Of a stretch of DNA of 64,000 nucleotides, positions 44,139 to 52,022 are shown one piece after another (position 1 is the stretch's first letter; each line of letters opens with the position of its first letter). The DNA lies in contig JAFRPW010000006.1 of the NCBI GenBank assembly GCA_017428945.1, positions 1 through 64,000 of the forward strand. Direction: 5' to 3'. The notes under the pieces were generated by a model. The model was not told where the DNA came from, ran no database searches, and saw only the letters and a list, made by a program, of their open reading frames with translations. A program made the position numbers and the translations under genes. This DNA comes from Bacteroidales bacterium. Its GTDB lineage: Bacteria; Bacteroidota; Bacteroidia; Bacteroidales; UBA932.

Positions 44139-46094
44139 TTACTCATCAACGGCGCAACGGACAGAGTTACCGCAAGCGGTACGATGCTGCCATTCGGGTT
44201 CAGATTTCCACTCGGCGTCATACCATATTTGCTGGTCATATGCATAACCAGTGGTGCTCTTATGTGCATTCCAAATCCTGGCCCTGTCATAAGCGTGAGC
44301 AACGCTACCGCCACTGTAATCGATATAACCTGCAAACGGGAATACAGCGGTACCAAGTTTCCACCAGCCATAAGTGCTATTGGGCTCCCAGCCATAAGAA
44401 GGATCCAAAGTGACCACTTTTGACCAAAGAGGATCGCTGCTGTTTCTGGCAGGGACACGATATCCGGGCGGGCAGGGATCATAGATTGACTTGTCTCCAC
44501 CTTCTGTCCACAGAGTTGTACTCTCAGGAGTCATCCAGTCACCCTTATAAGCCACATAGGTTGTAGGATTGGCGATAGACTGGGCTATCGTATACTGGGA
44601 TGTTGTTTCGCTCTTTGCGGTACCGGAATTCAGTGCCTGAGATGAGCTGTTGAATCTCTTTGATCCAAGGAACGGATCCTTACGGCCCCATTGATAAATA
44701 AGACCGAAGGAACGGGCGTCAACTGTTGTTTCTGATGCATCAGTATCTACAAGAGCGCCAAGGTTGCGACTCATAATATCCACGGAGGAAATACCATAAT
44801 CGTCTCTGGATATTGTTGTTGCAGGGACCCATATGTGCCAGCTCCATACAATCTCGTCAGAACCGTTCTTTGCTGCTATTAAAGCGTTTCCGGCGTGCAG
44901 GGTTGTAGGCATCTTGAAACAAATCTCATAGTAATCATTTGCATCCTGCTTGTCAAAATCTGCCTCAAGAATAACAGAATTAGCGGTTACATCCTGATCA
45001 TTATTATAAGACTCCCAAAGGATGGAAACGGAAGCAATCTCGCCAACGCCGGTTGTGCTATTACCTTTATAAGCTTTAAACTTGAACACCTTTCCTGCGT
45101 TGCCGGCGACGCTTGCATCAACAATGTAGCAGTTTGCCGTCCCTGACGCGCCCAGGTCTGTCGCTCCTGTAATTGCCGGATGTGTGGCATTGTGGTTAGT
45201 GGGGGCGACGTATTCGTGAACTGCTCCCGAGGGAAGGAGGCCAAGATTTACACAGTGGCCATGGGACAATGAGAACGATGAGTTTGTCGTAATATAATGA
45301 GTGTAAGCACCAGCTTTATAGAAACGGATTGTGAAGCCGCTCGTGAAATTCACTTCATTAGGAATATAAATGTAGTTGATCGTGGATCCATCTCCGACAA
45401 CGGGGCCAGAAACAACCGTCTTTGGTCCAATGGTACCATAAGATTCTCCTGGTTTCTTCAAATAGTTAGGAGAACTCACGTTAACCTCCACAAGATAATC
45501 ATCGTATCCAACAGTTTCATCATTGTTTCCGGAAAGTCTGTATTCATCAAAATCACCGGACACTTTAAACATAATGGCTCCACAGAGGTTGTTAAACGTA
45601 ATCTCACCACCAGCACTCATTCCGCCGGCAAGCAGAAGTTGGTTGGTCTCAGAGAATCTTGCACGAGCGCTACTATACCACATAGAATAGAAGCCCCAAT
45701 CGTCTGCAGGGTATGCTGCATTGTAAGGGAGTAGACCATCTGGGTCAGGCTCCAAACCAGAAAGATCCTCAGTGAAAACTGCAACTTTAGGATCGGCTAC
45801 TTCTGCCGCCGTTAAGGTGTGGATAACGGGAGAAAGAGGGGTTTCAGTATTGTTCTCGTGATTACGTTTACCATAAATCACAATCTTGTCACCTGCCTCC
45901 CATCCTGTATGACCGGCGGCATCAAGAGTAACCTTGGTGCCATTCTGGTCAGTCATTGTAGGGAATGCGCAAGTAATGGTGGTAAGCTGAGGGGATACCT
46001 CATTGTTGGGCTGATCAAATTCTACAGCTTTCTCGCAGGAAAGTGCTAAAACGGCTACGCAGAGGGAAGCCATAAAAAACTTTACATTCTTCAT
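44139..46094 (-). CDS. Lipoprotein: fimbrillin-like N-domain plus Fib_succ_major-type C-domain
   Basis: A 651-residue lipoprotein (signal MKNVKFFMASLCVAVLALSC) with an excellent AAGGAGG ribosome site. I reject a 16-residue N-terminal extension, which overlaps that site. Residues about 30-320 are fimbrillin-like (TKVTLDAAGH, WEAGDKIVIYG, YNAAYPADD). Residues about 335-651 form the C-terminal module shared with the lipoproteins at 56158 and 58329: TANCYIVDASV, AGNALIAAK, WSWHIWVPATTI, MSRNLGALVD, IYQWGRKDPF, YDPCPPGYRVPA and the terminal SVRCAVDE, typical of Fibrobacter-succinogenes-major-paralogue domains. Probably surface exposed; function unknown. A 42-residue peptide gene lies 16 bases in front. 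Confidence 0.87.
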   Translation of the reverse strand: MKNVKFFMASLCVAVLALSCEKAVEFDQPNNEVSPQLTTITCAFPTMTDQNGTKVTLDAAGHTGWEAGDKIVIYGKRNHENNTETPLSPVIHTLTAAEVADPKVAVFTEDLSGLEPDPDGLLPYNAAYPADDWGFYSMWYSSARARFSETNQLLLAGGMSAGGEITFNNLCGAIMFKVSGDFDEYRLSGNNDETVGYDDYLVEVNVSSPNYLKKPGESYGTIGPKTVVSGPVVGDGSTINYIYIPNEVNFTSGFTIRFYKAGAYTHYITTNSSFSLSHGHCVNLGLLPSGAVHEYVAPTNHNATHPAITGATDLGASGTANCYIVDASVAGNAGKVFKFKAYKGNSTTGVGEIASVSILWESYNNDQDVTANSVILEADFDKQDANDYYEICFKMPTTLHAGNALIAAKNGSDEIVWSWHIWVPATTISRDDYGISSVDIMSRNLGALVDTDASETTVDARSFGLIYQWGRKDPFLGSKRFNSSSQALNSGTAKSETTSQYTIAQSIANPTTYVAYKGDWMTPESTTLWTEGGDKSIYDPCPPGYRVPARNSSDPLWSKVVTLDPSYGWEPNSTYGWWKLGTAVFPFAGYIDYSGGSVAHAYDRARIWNAHKSTTGYAYDQQIWYDAEWKSEPEWQHRTACGNSVRCAVDE

Positions 46095-46110
46095 AAGACT
46101 ATCCTCCTTG

Positions 46111-46239
46111 CTAGAAAATCCAATCAATTGAGAAATCATCAAGAATCATATCCGGAATCTCGCCTGACTCACAGAAATTAGTCTCCAAAGTAAAGCGCAA
46201 GAGCTCCACTTCGGGCGTTTCATAGGTTTTTAGTTTCAT
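46111..46239 (-). CDS. Short conserved-pattern peptide (42 aa)
   Basis: Starts MKLKTYETPEVELLRFTLE, continues NFCESGEIPD and ends DDFSIDWIF. The Y-x-x-P-x-x-x-L pattern and the C-x-S-G-E motif match the other four peptides. It is the first gene after a near-ideal promoter (46292-46322), so the peptide is transcribed at the head of the lipoprotein unit. I use the ATG at 46239; an upstream in-frame codon at 46302 would fall at the promoter's start point. No signal peptide. Function unknown. Confidence 0.72.
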   Translation of the reverse strand: MKLKTYETPEVELLRFTLETNFCESGEIPDMILDDFSIDWIF

Positions 46240-46291
46240 GGTATTGAAAGTTAGTTGGTTGTTATTCAGTTTTATGCGGTTATAGTCAGAG

Positions 46292-46322
46292 CAAAAATAC
46301 ACAATAGGGATGTAAAGTCAAA
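46292..46322 (-). promoter_or_regulatory. Promoter of the peptide/lipoprotein unit
   Basis: TTTG (46322-46319), nineteen bases, then TATTTTTG (46299-46292) is a perfect Bacteroidetes promoter. The leader to the peptide ATG is about 45 bases. Confidence 0.8.
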
Positions 46323-46338
46323 GCGCAAAAGCCACCAG

Positions 46339-46445
46339 TTGCGCAAAAAGAGAGTATTTAAGCGCAATTTGCGAAATCGCCCTTCTAATCCACGCTTGAA
46401 CTGAACCCTTCAAAATCGAATCACTGAAACGGATAATGAAACGGA
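46339..46445. promoter_or_regulatory. Upstream element shared with the 53.7-kb locus
   Basis: TTGCGCA (46339-46345), sixteen bases, GCGCAATTTGCGAAA, later CTTCT, and at 46426-46445 GAAACGGA-TAAT-GAAACGGA. The same ordered set occurs at 53654-53738 in front of the other minus-strand peptide/lipoprotein unit, with the same sixteen-base spacing. Both lie upstream of a TTTG-N19-box promoter. The rest of 46240-46752 shows a small inverted repeat (GTTTCAA/TTGAAAC near 46577-46595) and no convincing gene. Confidence 0.5.
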
Positions 46446-46752
46446 AACTTGAAATTCTCTTATTTATATATGGTTATTCTTGCCATTTGGCACATGCTTC
46501 CTGGAAAGATTCCGAATTCTCAATTATTCTCAAATGTAAAATGATGGAATTCACCGTGTTATCCGTTAAACGTTTCAATGGTGTTGAAACCGATAACTAT
46601 TCTTACCTTGCCGTCAAAAATACGAGCGATTGTTCACGCTTGAAGCTATTGCACAATGGATATGAAAAATCGAACAAGGCTTTTAATAACTTAAAAGTTA
46701 ACAAAAACTGCTTAAAACATTGTTTAATAAAATAATACTTATTATTTTTGCC

Positions 46753-47262
46753 ATGAAAGACCAAAGTAAAACAAAAGTCGAGTTTATTCCACTGTTACTG
46801 ACTGAAAAAACAGACATTTATACAATCCGTTTGAATGAGGAAAAGGATACTGAATTCAACAAGTTCCTCATTATGTTTAAAGACTCTGAGGATGAGTACC
46901 TCAAAGGAGACCTGGATAGAATAATAAGAGCAATTGAGAAAATATCAGAGAACGGTGCGCTTGAATCTTATTTTAGGAATGAAGGGTTGTTTAAGGACAG
47001 AGTATGTGCTATACCCTTACTCATTGAGCCAAGGGATAAGACCAAACACGGGACGTTGCGCTTGTATTGCATAAGAGTCTCGGACAGCCTGCTGATAGTT
47101 GGCGGCGGAGGTTTGAAGGTAACCGATAATTATGAGGCTGATGAAAACCTTGAATCTAAGGTTAAAACTCTGCAAGCAATAGACAACGAACTAATGAAAC
47201 TCGAAAGGCAAAAGACAGAACTAATAGACGAAATTGTAAACATCTCGGTTCAAATAGATTAG
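46753..47262 (+). CDS. Probable toxin of a HigB/RelE-like toxin-antitoxin pair
   Basis: A 169-residue protein starting MKDQSKTKVEFIPLLLTEKT, with lower GC than its neighbours. The central part (about 85-125) reads FRNEGLFKDRVCAIPLL, LRLYCIRVSDSLLIVGGGG, LK, which fits the core strands of RelE/HigB-type ribosome-dependent RNases (the LRLYC-x-R strand is distinctive). The C-terminal third is a coiled coil (LQAIDNELMKLERQKTELID). It is followed after three bases by an HTH gene, the toxin-first order of HigBA modules. The assignment rests on pattern and context. TATTTTTG (46743-46750) ends two bases before the ATG, so the message would be nearly leaderless or start elsewhere. Confidence 0.65.
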   Translation: MKDQSKTKVEFIPLLLTEKTDIYTIRLNEEKDTEFNKFLIMFKDSEDEYLKGDLDRIIRAIEKISENGALESYFRNEGLFKDRVCAIPLLIEPRDKTKHGTLRLYCIRVSDSLLIVGGGGLKVTDNYEADENLESKVKTLQAIDNELMKLERQKTELIDEIVNISVQID

Positions 47263-47265
47263 CCC

Positions 47266-47553
47266 ATGGCACGAATCAGGTACATAGACCCAGAACTCAA
47301 AAAAGCCCTTGGCAAAGTGCCACCATCAATCCGACGGGAAGTCGGGTTGTCTTTTGATATTGCCGGGCGCATAAGTGAGATTCTCAAGCTAAAGCATCTG
47401 TCGCAAGCGGACCTGGCAAGGGCAGTGGGAAAGAAGCCTGCTCTGGTATCCCGCTGGCTTAGCGGCACACACAATTTCACAATTCAAACACTGTCCCAGA
47501 TTGAAGCCGCCCTTGGCGTCTCAATCATTCATGTCACCAAGGCCAGGAAATAG
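47266..47553 (+). CDS. XRE-family HTH antitoxin
   Basis: A 95-residue protein with a Cro/CI-type helix-turn-helix: ISEILKLKHLSQADLARAVG, KKPALVSRWLSGTHNFTIQT, LSQIEAALGVSI. The N-terminal 30 residues (IRYIDPELKKALGKVPPSIR) are the part likely to grip the toxin. It follows the toxin gene by three bases and would bind both toxin and operator. Its stop lies one base from the stop of the convergent phosphatase gene, leaving no room for a terminator between them. Confidence 0.85.
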   Translation: MARIRYIDPELKKALGKVPPSIRREVGLSFDIAGRISEILKLKHLSQADLARAVGKKPALVSRWLSGTHNFTIQTLSQIEAALGVSIIHVTKARK

Positions 47554-47554
47554 T

Positions 47555-48835
47555 TTAAAGTTCAAGTCCGGAGTCCTTAATCTTGGCCCTGTAGTACTTC
47601 TTGACGTCGGACCAGTGGTAGAAGGGGTAGCAGTCCGTCTTGACGGGGATGGAGGTCTCGTTCTCGTTCATGAGGAACTTCACGAGGACATCCTTTGATT
47701 TTGCCTTGCGGAAGAAGATAAGCTGGATATTGGCGCCCATGGGGATGAGGCGGAAGATGGAGAACTGAGTATGGAGGTTCTCCATATCGGTGGTGGCGCC
47801 TGTGGCCTCAGGGAAGCCCAGAACGTATGCGAACGGCAGCACAACGCTGTCGTGGCCGAAACGGAGGCGAAGGCCGCTGCCGCCAGATTCTATCATGGCG
47901 TCGGCCTGGTCCAGGAAGTCCTTAAGGAGCGGATAGATGCGCAGCCAGCTCTTCTTTGAGCCGGGCATTAGACCCTCCCAGAGGCACCAGCTGGCGTTGT
48001 AGGCGCGGAAGCCGTCAATCATGCCGTCCTCTCCAAAAAGGTCCGTGAAGTCCAGTTTCAGCTCCGGCAGGCAGTACATATCGGCGGCAACGTTGTAAAG
48101 GTCGTCCGCAAAGGTATACTGGTCGATGAACCCTTTGGCCTTTTCCGGATCCGTGAACAGAGCCTTAAGCTGGGGCTCGCCGCTGAGCATCTTCTGCTTG
48201 AACTGCTTGAGTTTGCGGTACAGCGCGTCATCTTCCGGGGCGTCAGGGACGGGGATGCTCTTGACCGATTTCACAATGAGCTGGTCAGCCTCGGAGGCCG
48301 ACATGGCTATGTCCAGCGAAGGGTTCAGCTCCTTGAGCTCCCCGCAGAAGTTCTCCATACTGCGGATTACCCGGCGGGAACTTGACGAAATTGCGCTCAC
48401 ATGCAGCGGCTGGCCAAGGAGCCCGGAATAATTGTCATACATCCTCTTGGCGATGGCCTTGTGCTGCCTGGCGCCGAGTTCCGTAAGGAGGCCGGCGCAC
48501 TTGTTGGCATCCGCCTCCGCCGTCATTATGCGGATGCGGACCGCCTTGCCGTATTCCGTGAGGAGCCCCAGAGTCAGGGCCGAGTCCAACTGCTTGCGCA
48601 GGTGGCGGAAATGCTTGTCGCTGGTCATATACCTTGACCCGTGACGGCCGTAATGGCTGATGTAGAACGGCTCATAGCCCTTTGGCGCCGGGGTCAGGTG
48701 ACCGGTTGGCAGCGGATAGTTTGCGTAATTGCCCGCCGTGAGTTCCATATGCGAGAGGAGTTCCTCACGGGACGTCTGCGCCGCCGCCGAGACCCCCAGC
48801 AGCAGGCAGGAAAGGATGATGACAAAGCGTTTCAT
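47555..48835 (-). CDS. Secreted histidine acid phosphatase (MINPP/phytase-like)
   Basis: A 426-residue secreted protein (signal MKRFVIILSCLLLGVSAAAQ). The phosphate motif is ISHYGRHGSRYMTS and the HD motif RFGHDSVVLPFAYVLGF. Start region, motif spacing and the C-terminal end (PFYHWSDVKKYY) match the copy at 13985-15238, so these two are the closest pair of the three in the window. It is a single-gene unit with a good promoter at 48857-48888. Probable role is removal of phosphate from inositol or sugar phosphates in the periplasm or outside. Confidence 0.9.
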   Translation of the reverse strand: MKRFVIILSCLLLGVSAAAQTSREELLSHMELTAGNYANYPLPTGHLTPAPKGYEPFYISHYGRHGSRYMTSDKHFRHLRKQLDSALTLGLLTEYGKAVRIRIMTAEADANKCAGLLTELGARQHKAIAKRMYDNYSGLLGQPLHVSAISSSSRRVIRSMENFCGELKELNPSLDIAMSASEADQLIVKSVKSIPVPDAPEDDALYRKLKQFKQKMLSGEPQLKALFTDPEKAKGFIDQYTFADDLYNVAADMYCLPELKLDFTDLFGEDGMIDGFRAYNASWCLWEGLMPGSKKSWLRIYPLLKDFLDQADAMIESGGSGLRLRFGHDSVVLPFAYVLGFPEATGATTDMENLHTQFSIFRLIPMGANIQLIFFRKAKSKDVLVKFLMNENETSIPVKTDCYPFYHWSDVKKYYRAKIKDSGLEL

Positions 48836-48856
48836 TGGATAAATCCTGCGTTATTA

Positions 48857-48888
48857 CAAATTTAACCATCTTCACCAAATAAAGCAAA
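48857..48888 (-). promoter_or_regulatory. Promoter of the histidine phosphatase gene
   Basis: On the minus strand TTTG (48888-48885), twenty bases, TAAATTTG (48864-48857). This matches the Bacteroidetes consensus. It lies back to back with the promoter of the peptide gene at 48935. Confidence 0.7.
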
Positions 48889-48900
48889 TTGGAAAATCAC

Positions 48901-48908
48901 TATATTTG
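48901..48908 (+). promoter_or_regulatory. -7 box of the peptide/DUF4832 unit
   Basis: TATATTTG fits TAnnTTTG and lies 26 bases before the peptide ATG at 48935. No clear -33 TTTG is visible. Confidence 0.55.
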
Positions 48909-48934
48909 CGAAGTAACACAAAACTATCACACAT

Positions 48935-49084
48935 ATGAAAGTCACATATGTCAAACCGGACGCCGACGTCATTCAGCTGGACCTCCGGGACGGAACGCTT
49001 GCGCCCATGTCGGGCGGACTGGGAACCGGCAGCGATATGCTGGAACCGGATCTGGGACAGAACCCTTTCAATGTTTTAATCTAG
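48935..49084 (+). CDS. Short conserved-pattern peptide (49 aa)
   Basis: Starts MKVTYVKPDADVIQLDLRD, continues LAPMSGGLGTGSDML and ends with LGQNPFNVLI. It keeps Y-x-x-P-x-x-x-V and an M-S-G in place of C-x-S-G. The ribosome site of the next gene (TAGGAGGA) begins inside this gene's stop codon, so the two are tightly linked. It is the first gene after the TATATTTG box. This is the only plus-strand member of the five peptides. Function unknown. Confidence 0.72.
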   Translation: MKVTYVKPDADVIQLDLRDGTLAPMSGGLGTGSDMLEPDLGQNPFNVLI

Positions 49085-49095
49085 GAGGACGAGCC

Positions 49096-51861
49096 ATGAA
49101 GAAATATTTCATTCCCACCGTAATCGCCCTCCTGGCCGCCTGCACACAGGTAGAGAAGGAAAGCCCCGAGACCACTCCGGAGCCCGTCGTTCCCGCCGGA
49201 TACAAGGTCCTTACCATCAAGGCCACCAAGGCGGACGCCTCCACAAAGACGTCCTACGCCGGAGACAAAACCTTCTCCTGGTGCGTCGGGGACAAGATTT
49301 CCGTCATCTGCAACGACGGCTCCGCCAACTGCTGGCAGACCTTCACGGCCACAACCGCAGCGGCAACATCCTCGTTCACGGCCACCGTTCCGGACGGCGT
49401 CAACCTGGGCCCTATGGGGTCCGACTATAAAGTAGCGATGTACCCCGCCAGCAACGACCACGTCTATTCCGGCACCTGGAGCCTCAAGTACAACATCCCG
49501 GCAGAACGGGATTTCCGGGCCGCCTCCGGAGGGCACCGGGAGAGCGCCATCCCTATGTTCGCCTGGGGCCAGGACGACGACACCTACGCCTTCTCCAACC
49601 TCACCGGAGCCGCCAAGTTCACCTTCTCTGGCGTCCCCTGCCCGGCCGTAAAGATGACCTTCACCGTACCGGGCGTGAAGCTCAACGGCACATTCAGCCT
49701 CCTGTACGACACCATAGACAAGGCTAACTCGTCCAACGTCCACTGGAGCGTGGCAGGCGCCGGGGATGAGTCCGAGAAAACCGTCACCTATTATGCCGAC
49801 GTCACGGACGGAAATGTTTCCTTCTACCTCCCTTACGGAGAGGGAGGCATCTGGGGGTACAGTACCCTCACCCTCCAGGACGCCGCCACGGACGCCACCC
49901 TCTATAGCAACACTCACGTGGGTAACATATCCATTACCAAGAACCAGATTGCCGTACTGCCCACGCTGGACCTGAGCTTCAAGTCCGCCTTCGGGATAGA
50001 CTGGAGCGGGGTGGTAGCCTCGGCCAACGCCCACGCCACCTACAAGGCCATCAAGACCCTGAAGGCCACCGCCGATGACAACTACGTCTACTTCTACATC
50101 GAGGCGGATCCGGACCAGATGAGCCGCTCCAACAAGTACGACTGCCGTTTCCGCTGGTTCATTGAGGATCTTGCCGGCAGCACGGACTACTGGGGCTCGG
50201 AAAAGTACCGTGAGATTGACTCCGGCCACGACAAGTTCGCAGTCAAGAACGGTGATATCTATTTCAGCCCTTACGGCACCACTGCCTACACCGCCAACCT
50301 CCTGATGCATCCCTCCACCTGGTACTATGAGATCCGTATGGAAAGGAGCGTGGACACCGGACTTTCCGGAGCGGGCCCGGTAAAGATAGGCGTCGCCCTT
50401 GACGCAACTTACGTGGACAGCGAGGACAACTGGGGCAACTCCAACTCCTGGTACCCCTACGGCGTCATCCCCACCTACGGCACGGATATGTACGATCTTA
50501 TCCTGCCCTCCACCCTTAGCATCCCCTTCACGGAGGCCTCCGGCGAGGTCGCCAACCCGGAGCGCGGAATGATGAGCTACTCCAAGTTCACCTTCAAGGA
50601 CGACGACATCCCGGACGTTAAGAACATCCCGCTGGACTACACCGGAGAGAGCCTGGCCTTCCTCCTTTTCTACATCACCGACTATATGAACAAGGACCTC
50701 GACGCCGCGGCCACTGACTTTATAAGTGCCGAGTTGGACAAGGTCCGTGCGGCCAACAAGAAGGCCGTGCTGCGTTTCGCCTATACGGAAACCCACGTGG
50801 CCGACGAGCAGCACGAGGCCACGCCCACGCAGGTCCTTGCCCACGTAGACCAGGTTGCGGATATTCTGGAAGCCAACAAGGACATCATCTACACCGTCCA
50901 GGCCGGCTGGCTGGGCACCTACGGCGAATGGTATTACAAGACCAACAACAACGGCGAGTTCAAGCCTGGCTACACGGACTATTACCTCTATACCAAGGAC
51001 GGCAGTACGGTCACGGACTTCAACAACAACCACAAGAACCTCCTGGACAAGCTGCTTACTGCCGTTCCGGAGCCCATCCACATCGGTCTCCGAACGGCTT
51101 TCTACAAGAGGTATTACCTCTCTCCCGGGGCCATAGATTCCTGGACAACCATCTCCGACTGGGGCACTGGCGCCAATGACCGCCTTGGCTTCTTCAATGA
51201 CGGCATCCGCGGCTCTGACAGCGACGTGGGCACGTTCAACAGTTCCACGGACCGGGATATGTGGTACTCGCAGGGCAACTGGCTTGTCTGCGGCGGCGAG
51301 ATGTCGTACCGCAGCGCGGAAACTTTTGCCGCCCTCAGTGACGACCTCAAGGACTGCGACCTGGGCATCGAGGAGATGCAGAGGCAGCATCTGTCCTATC
51401 TGCACTACTCAGAGTCCAATGCTTTTATGGCAAAATGGATTGGTGAAGGCCGATTGGAGGACCTGAAGAAGATGCTTGGCTATCGCCTGGTGCTGGGAGA
51501 CGTAAATCTCGGTTATGCCAGTCTTGCTGCGGATGAGACTGTGAGGTACAGCATTGAGATCAAGAACACGGGCTGTGCGCCCGTGGTGTACCCCAGGCCG
51601 TTCAAGCTGGTCCTGCTGCATAGCGGCACGCCCACGGTGCTGGCAGACCTGGGCGATGTCAGGGACATCGCTCCCGGCGCCGGGTTCACCACCCTGACCG
51701 GCAGCTTTGACCTTCCAGCCGCCGTCACCGCCGGCGACAAACTCGCCATCTGGCTCCCTGACAACGCCTCCGGCCTCCGCTCCAACGCCGCCTACTCCAT
51801 CCGCCTCGCCAACACCGAAGTCACCTGGGACAGCGGCTATAACGTGCTTTATACCTTCTAA
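49096..51861 (+). CDS. Lipoprotein: fimbrillin-like N-domain plus DUF4874/DUF4832-type barrel
   Basis: A 921-residue lipoprotein (signal MKKYFIPTVIALLAAC). Residues about 30-290 are fimbrillin-like: STKTSYAGDKTFSW, CVGDKISVICNDG, VAMYPASNDH. Residues about 300-470 are a beta-sandwich with ADDNYVYFYIEADPDQMSRS, a possible carbohydrate-binding region. Residues about 475-921 match the DUF4874 barrel and DUF4832 end: GEVANPERGMMSYSKF, KKAVLRFAYTETHV, VQAGWLGTYGEWYY, HIGLRTAFYKRYY, then a beta-domain. Those families are suspected glycosidases, but catalysis is unproven here. It follows the 49-residue peptide gene by eleven bases. GC is higher than in the neighbouring minus-strand lipoproteins. Confidence 0.85.
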   Translation: MKKYFIPTVIALLAACTQVEKESPETTPEPVVPAGYKVLTIKATKADASTKTSYAGDKTFSWCVGDKISVICNDGSANCWQTFTATTAAATSSFTATVPDGVNLGPMGSDYKVAMYPASNDHVYSGTWSLKYNIPAERDFRAASGGHRESAIPMFAWGQDDDTYAFSNLTGAAKFTFSGVPCPAVKMTFTVPGVKLNGTFSLLYDTIDKANSSNVHWSVAGAGDESEKTVTYYADVTDGNVSFYLPYGEGGIWGYSTLTLQDAATDATLYSNTHVGNISITKNQIAVLPTLDLSFKSAFGIDWSGVVASANAHATYKAIKTLKATADDNYVYFYIEADPDQMSRSNKYDCRFRWFIEDLAGSTDYWGSEKYREIDSGHDKFAVKNGDIYFSPYGTTAYTANLLMHPSTWYYEIRMERSVDTGLSGAGPVKIGVALDATYVDSEDNWGNSNSWYPYGVIPTYGTDMYDLILPSTLSIPFTEASGEVANPERGMMSYSKFTFKDDDIPDVKNIPLDYTGESLAFLLFYITDYMNKDLDAAATDFISAELDKVRAANKKAVLRFAYTETHVADEQHEATPTQVLAHVDQVADILEANKDIIYTVQAGWLGTYGEWYYKTNNNGEFKPGYTDYYLYTKDGSTVTDFNNNHKNLLDKLLTAVPEPIHIGLRTAFYKRYYLSPGAIDSWTTISDWGTGANDRLGFFNDGIRGSDSDVGTFNSSTDRDMWYSQGNWLVCGGEMSYRSAETFAALSDDLKDCDLGIEEMQRQHLSYLHYSESNAFMAKWIGEGRLEDLKKMLGYRLVLGDVNLGYASLAADETVRYSIEIKNTGCAPVVYPRPFKLVLLHSGTPTVLADLGDVRDIAPGAGFTTLTGSFDLPAAVTAGDKLAIWLPDNASGLRSNAAYSIRLANTEVTWDSGYNVLYTF

Positions 51862-51878
51862 ATTCGCCCCATTTACGC

Positions 51879-51999
51879 TTTGGGTGATAAAGGTTGGCTT
51901 TTGCACCGCCTTCCTTTATCACCCAAAACTGTTTCTACAGGTTATGTCCGGTATTCAATGATAAAGGCTGGCCCTTGTCATATTGACTTTGGCCAGCCT
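51879..51999. terminator. Two hairpins between convergent genes
   Basis: TTTGGGTGATAAAGG (51879-51893) and its exact complement (51913-51927) form a fifteen-pair stem. AGGCTGGCC (51965-51973) and GGCCAGCCT (51991-51999) form a second of nine pairs. The second begins with TGATAAAGGCTGGC, a near copy of the first hairpin's left side. They lie between the ends of genes at 51861 (plus) and 52023 (minus) and probably stop transcription from both sides. Confidence 0.6.
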
Positions 52000-52022
52000 C
52001 TAAGAATTAACAATTGCAAGAA

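Noticed and set aside
46436-46735. 99-codon plus-strand frame starting MKRKLEILLF
   Set aside because: Its first bases belong to the repeated GAAACGGA element; in the other copy (53730 on) the same start leads to a stop after eight codons. No domain and low-complexity, Asn/Lys-rich sequence.
49081-51405. 774-codon open frame antisense to the DUF4832 lipoprotein
   Set aside because: Composition is dominated by V, G and R as expected from the complement of the plus-strand gene; no family match by eye.
49096-51861. Reading the 48889-49095 stretch as part of the lipoprotein
   Set aside because: That frame runs across the promoter and the 49-residue peptide in a different frame and has no signal peptide; the ATG at 49096 has a strong ribosome site and lipobox.
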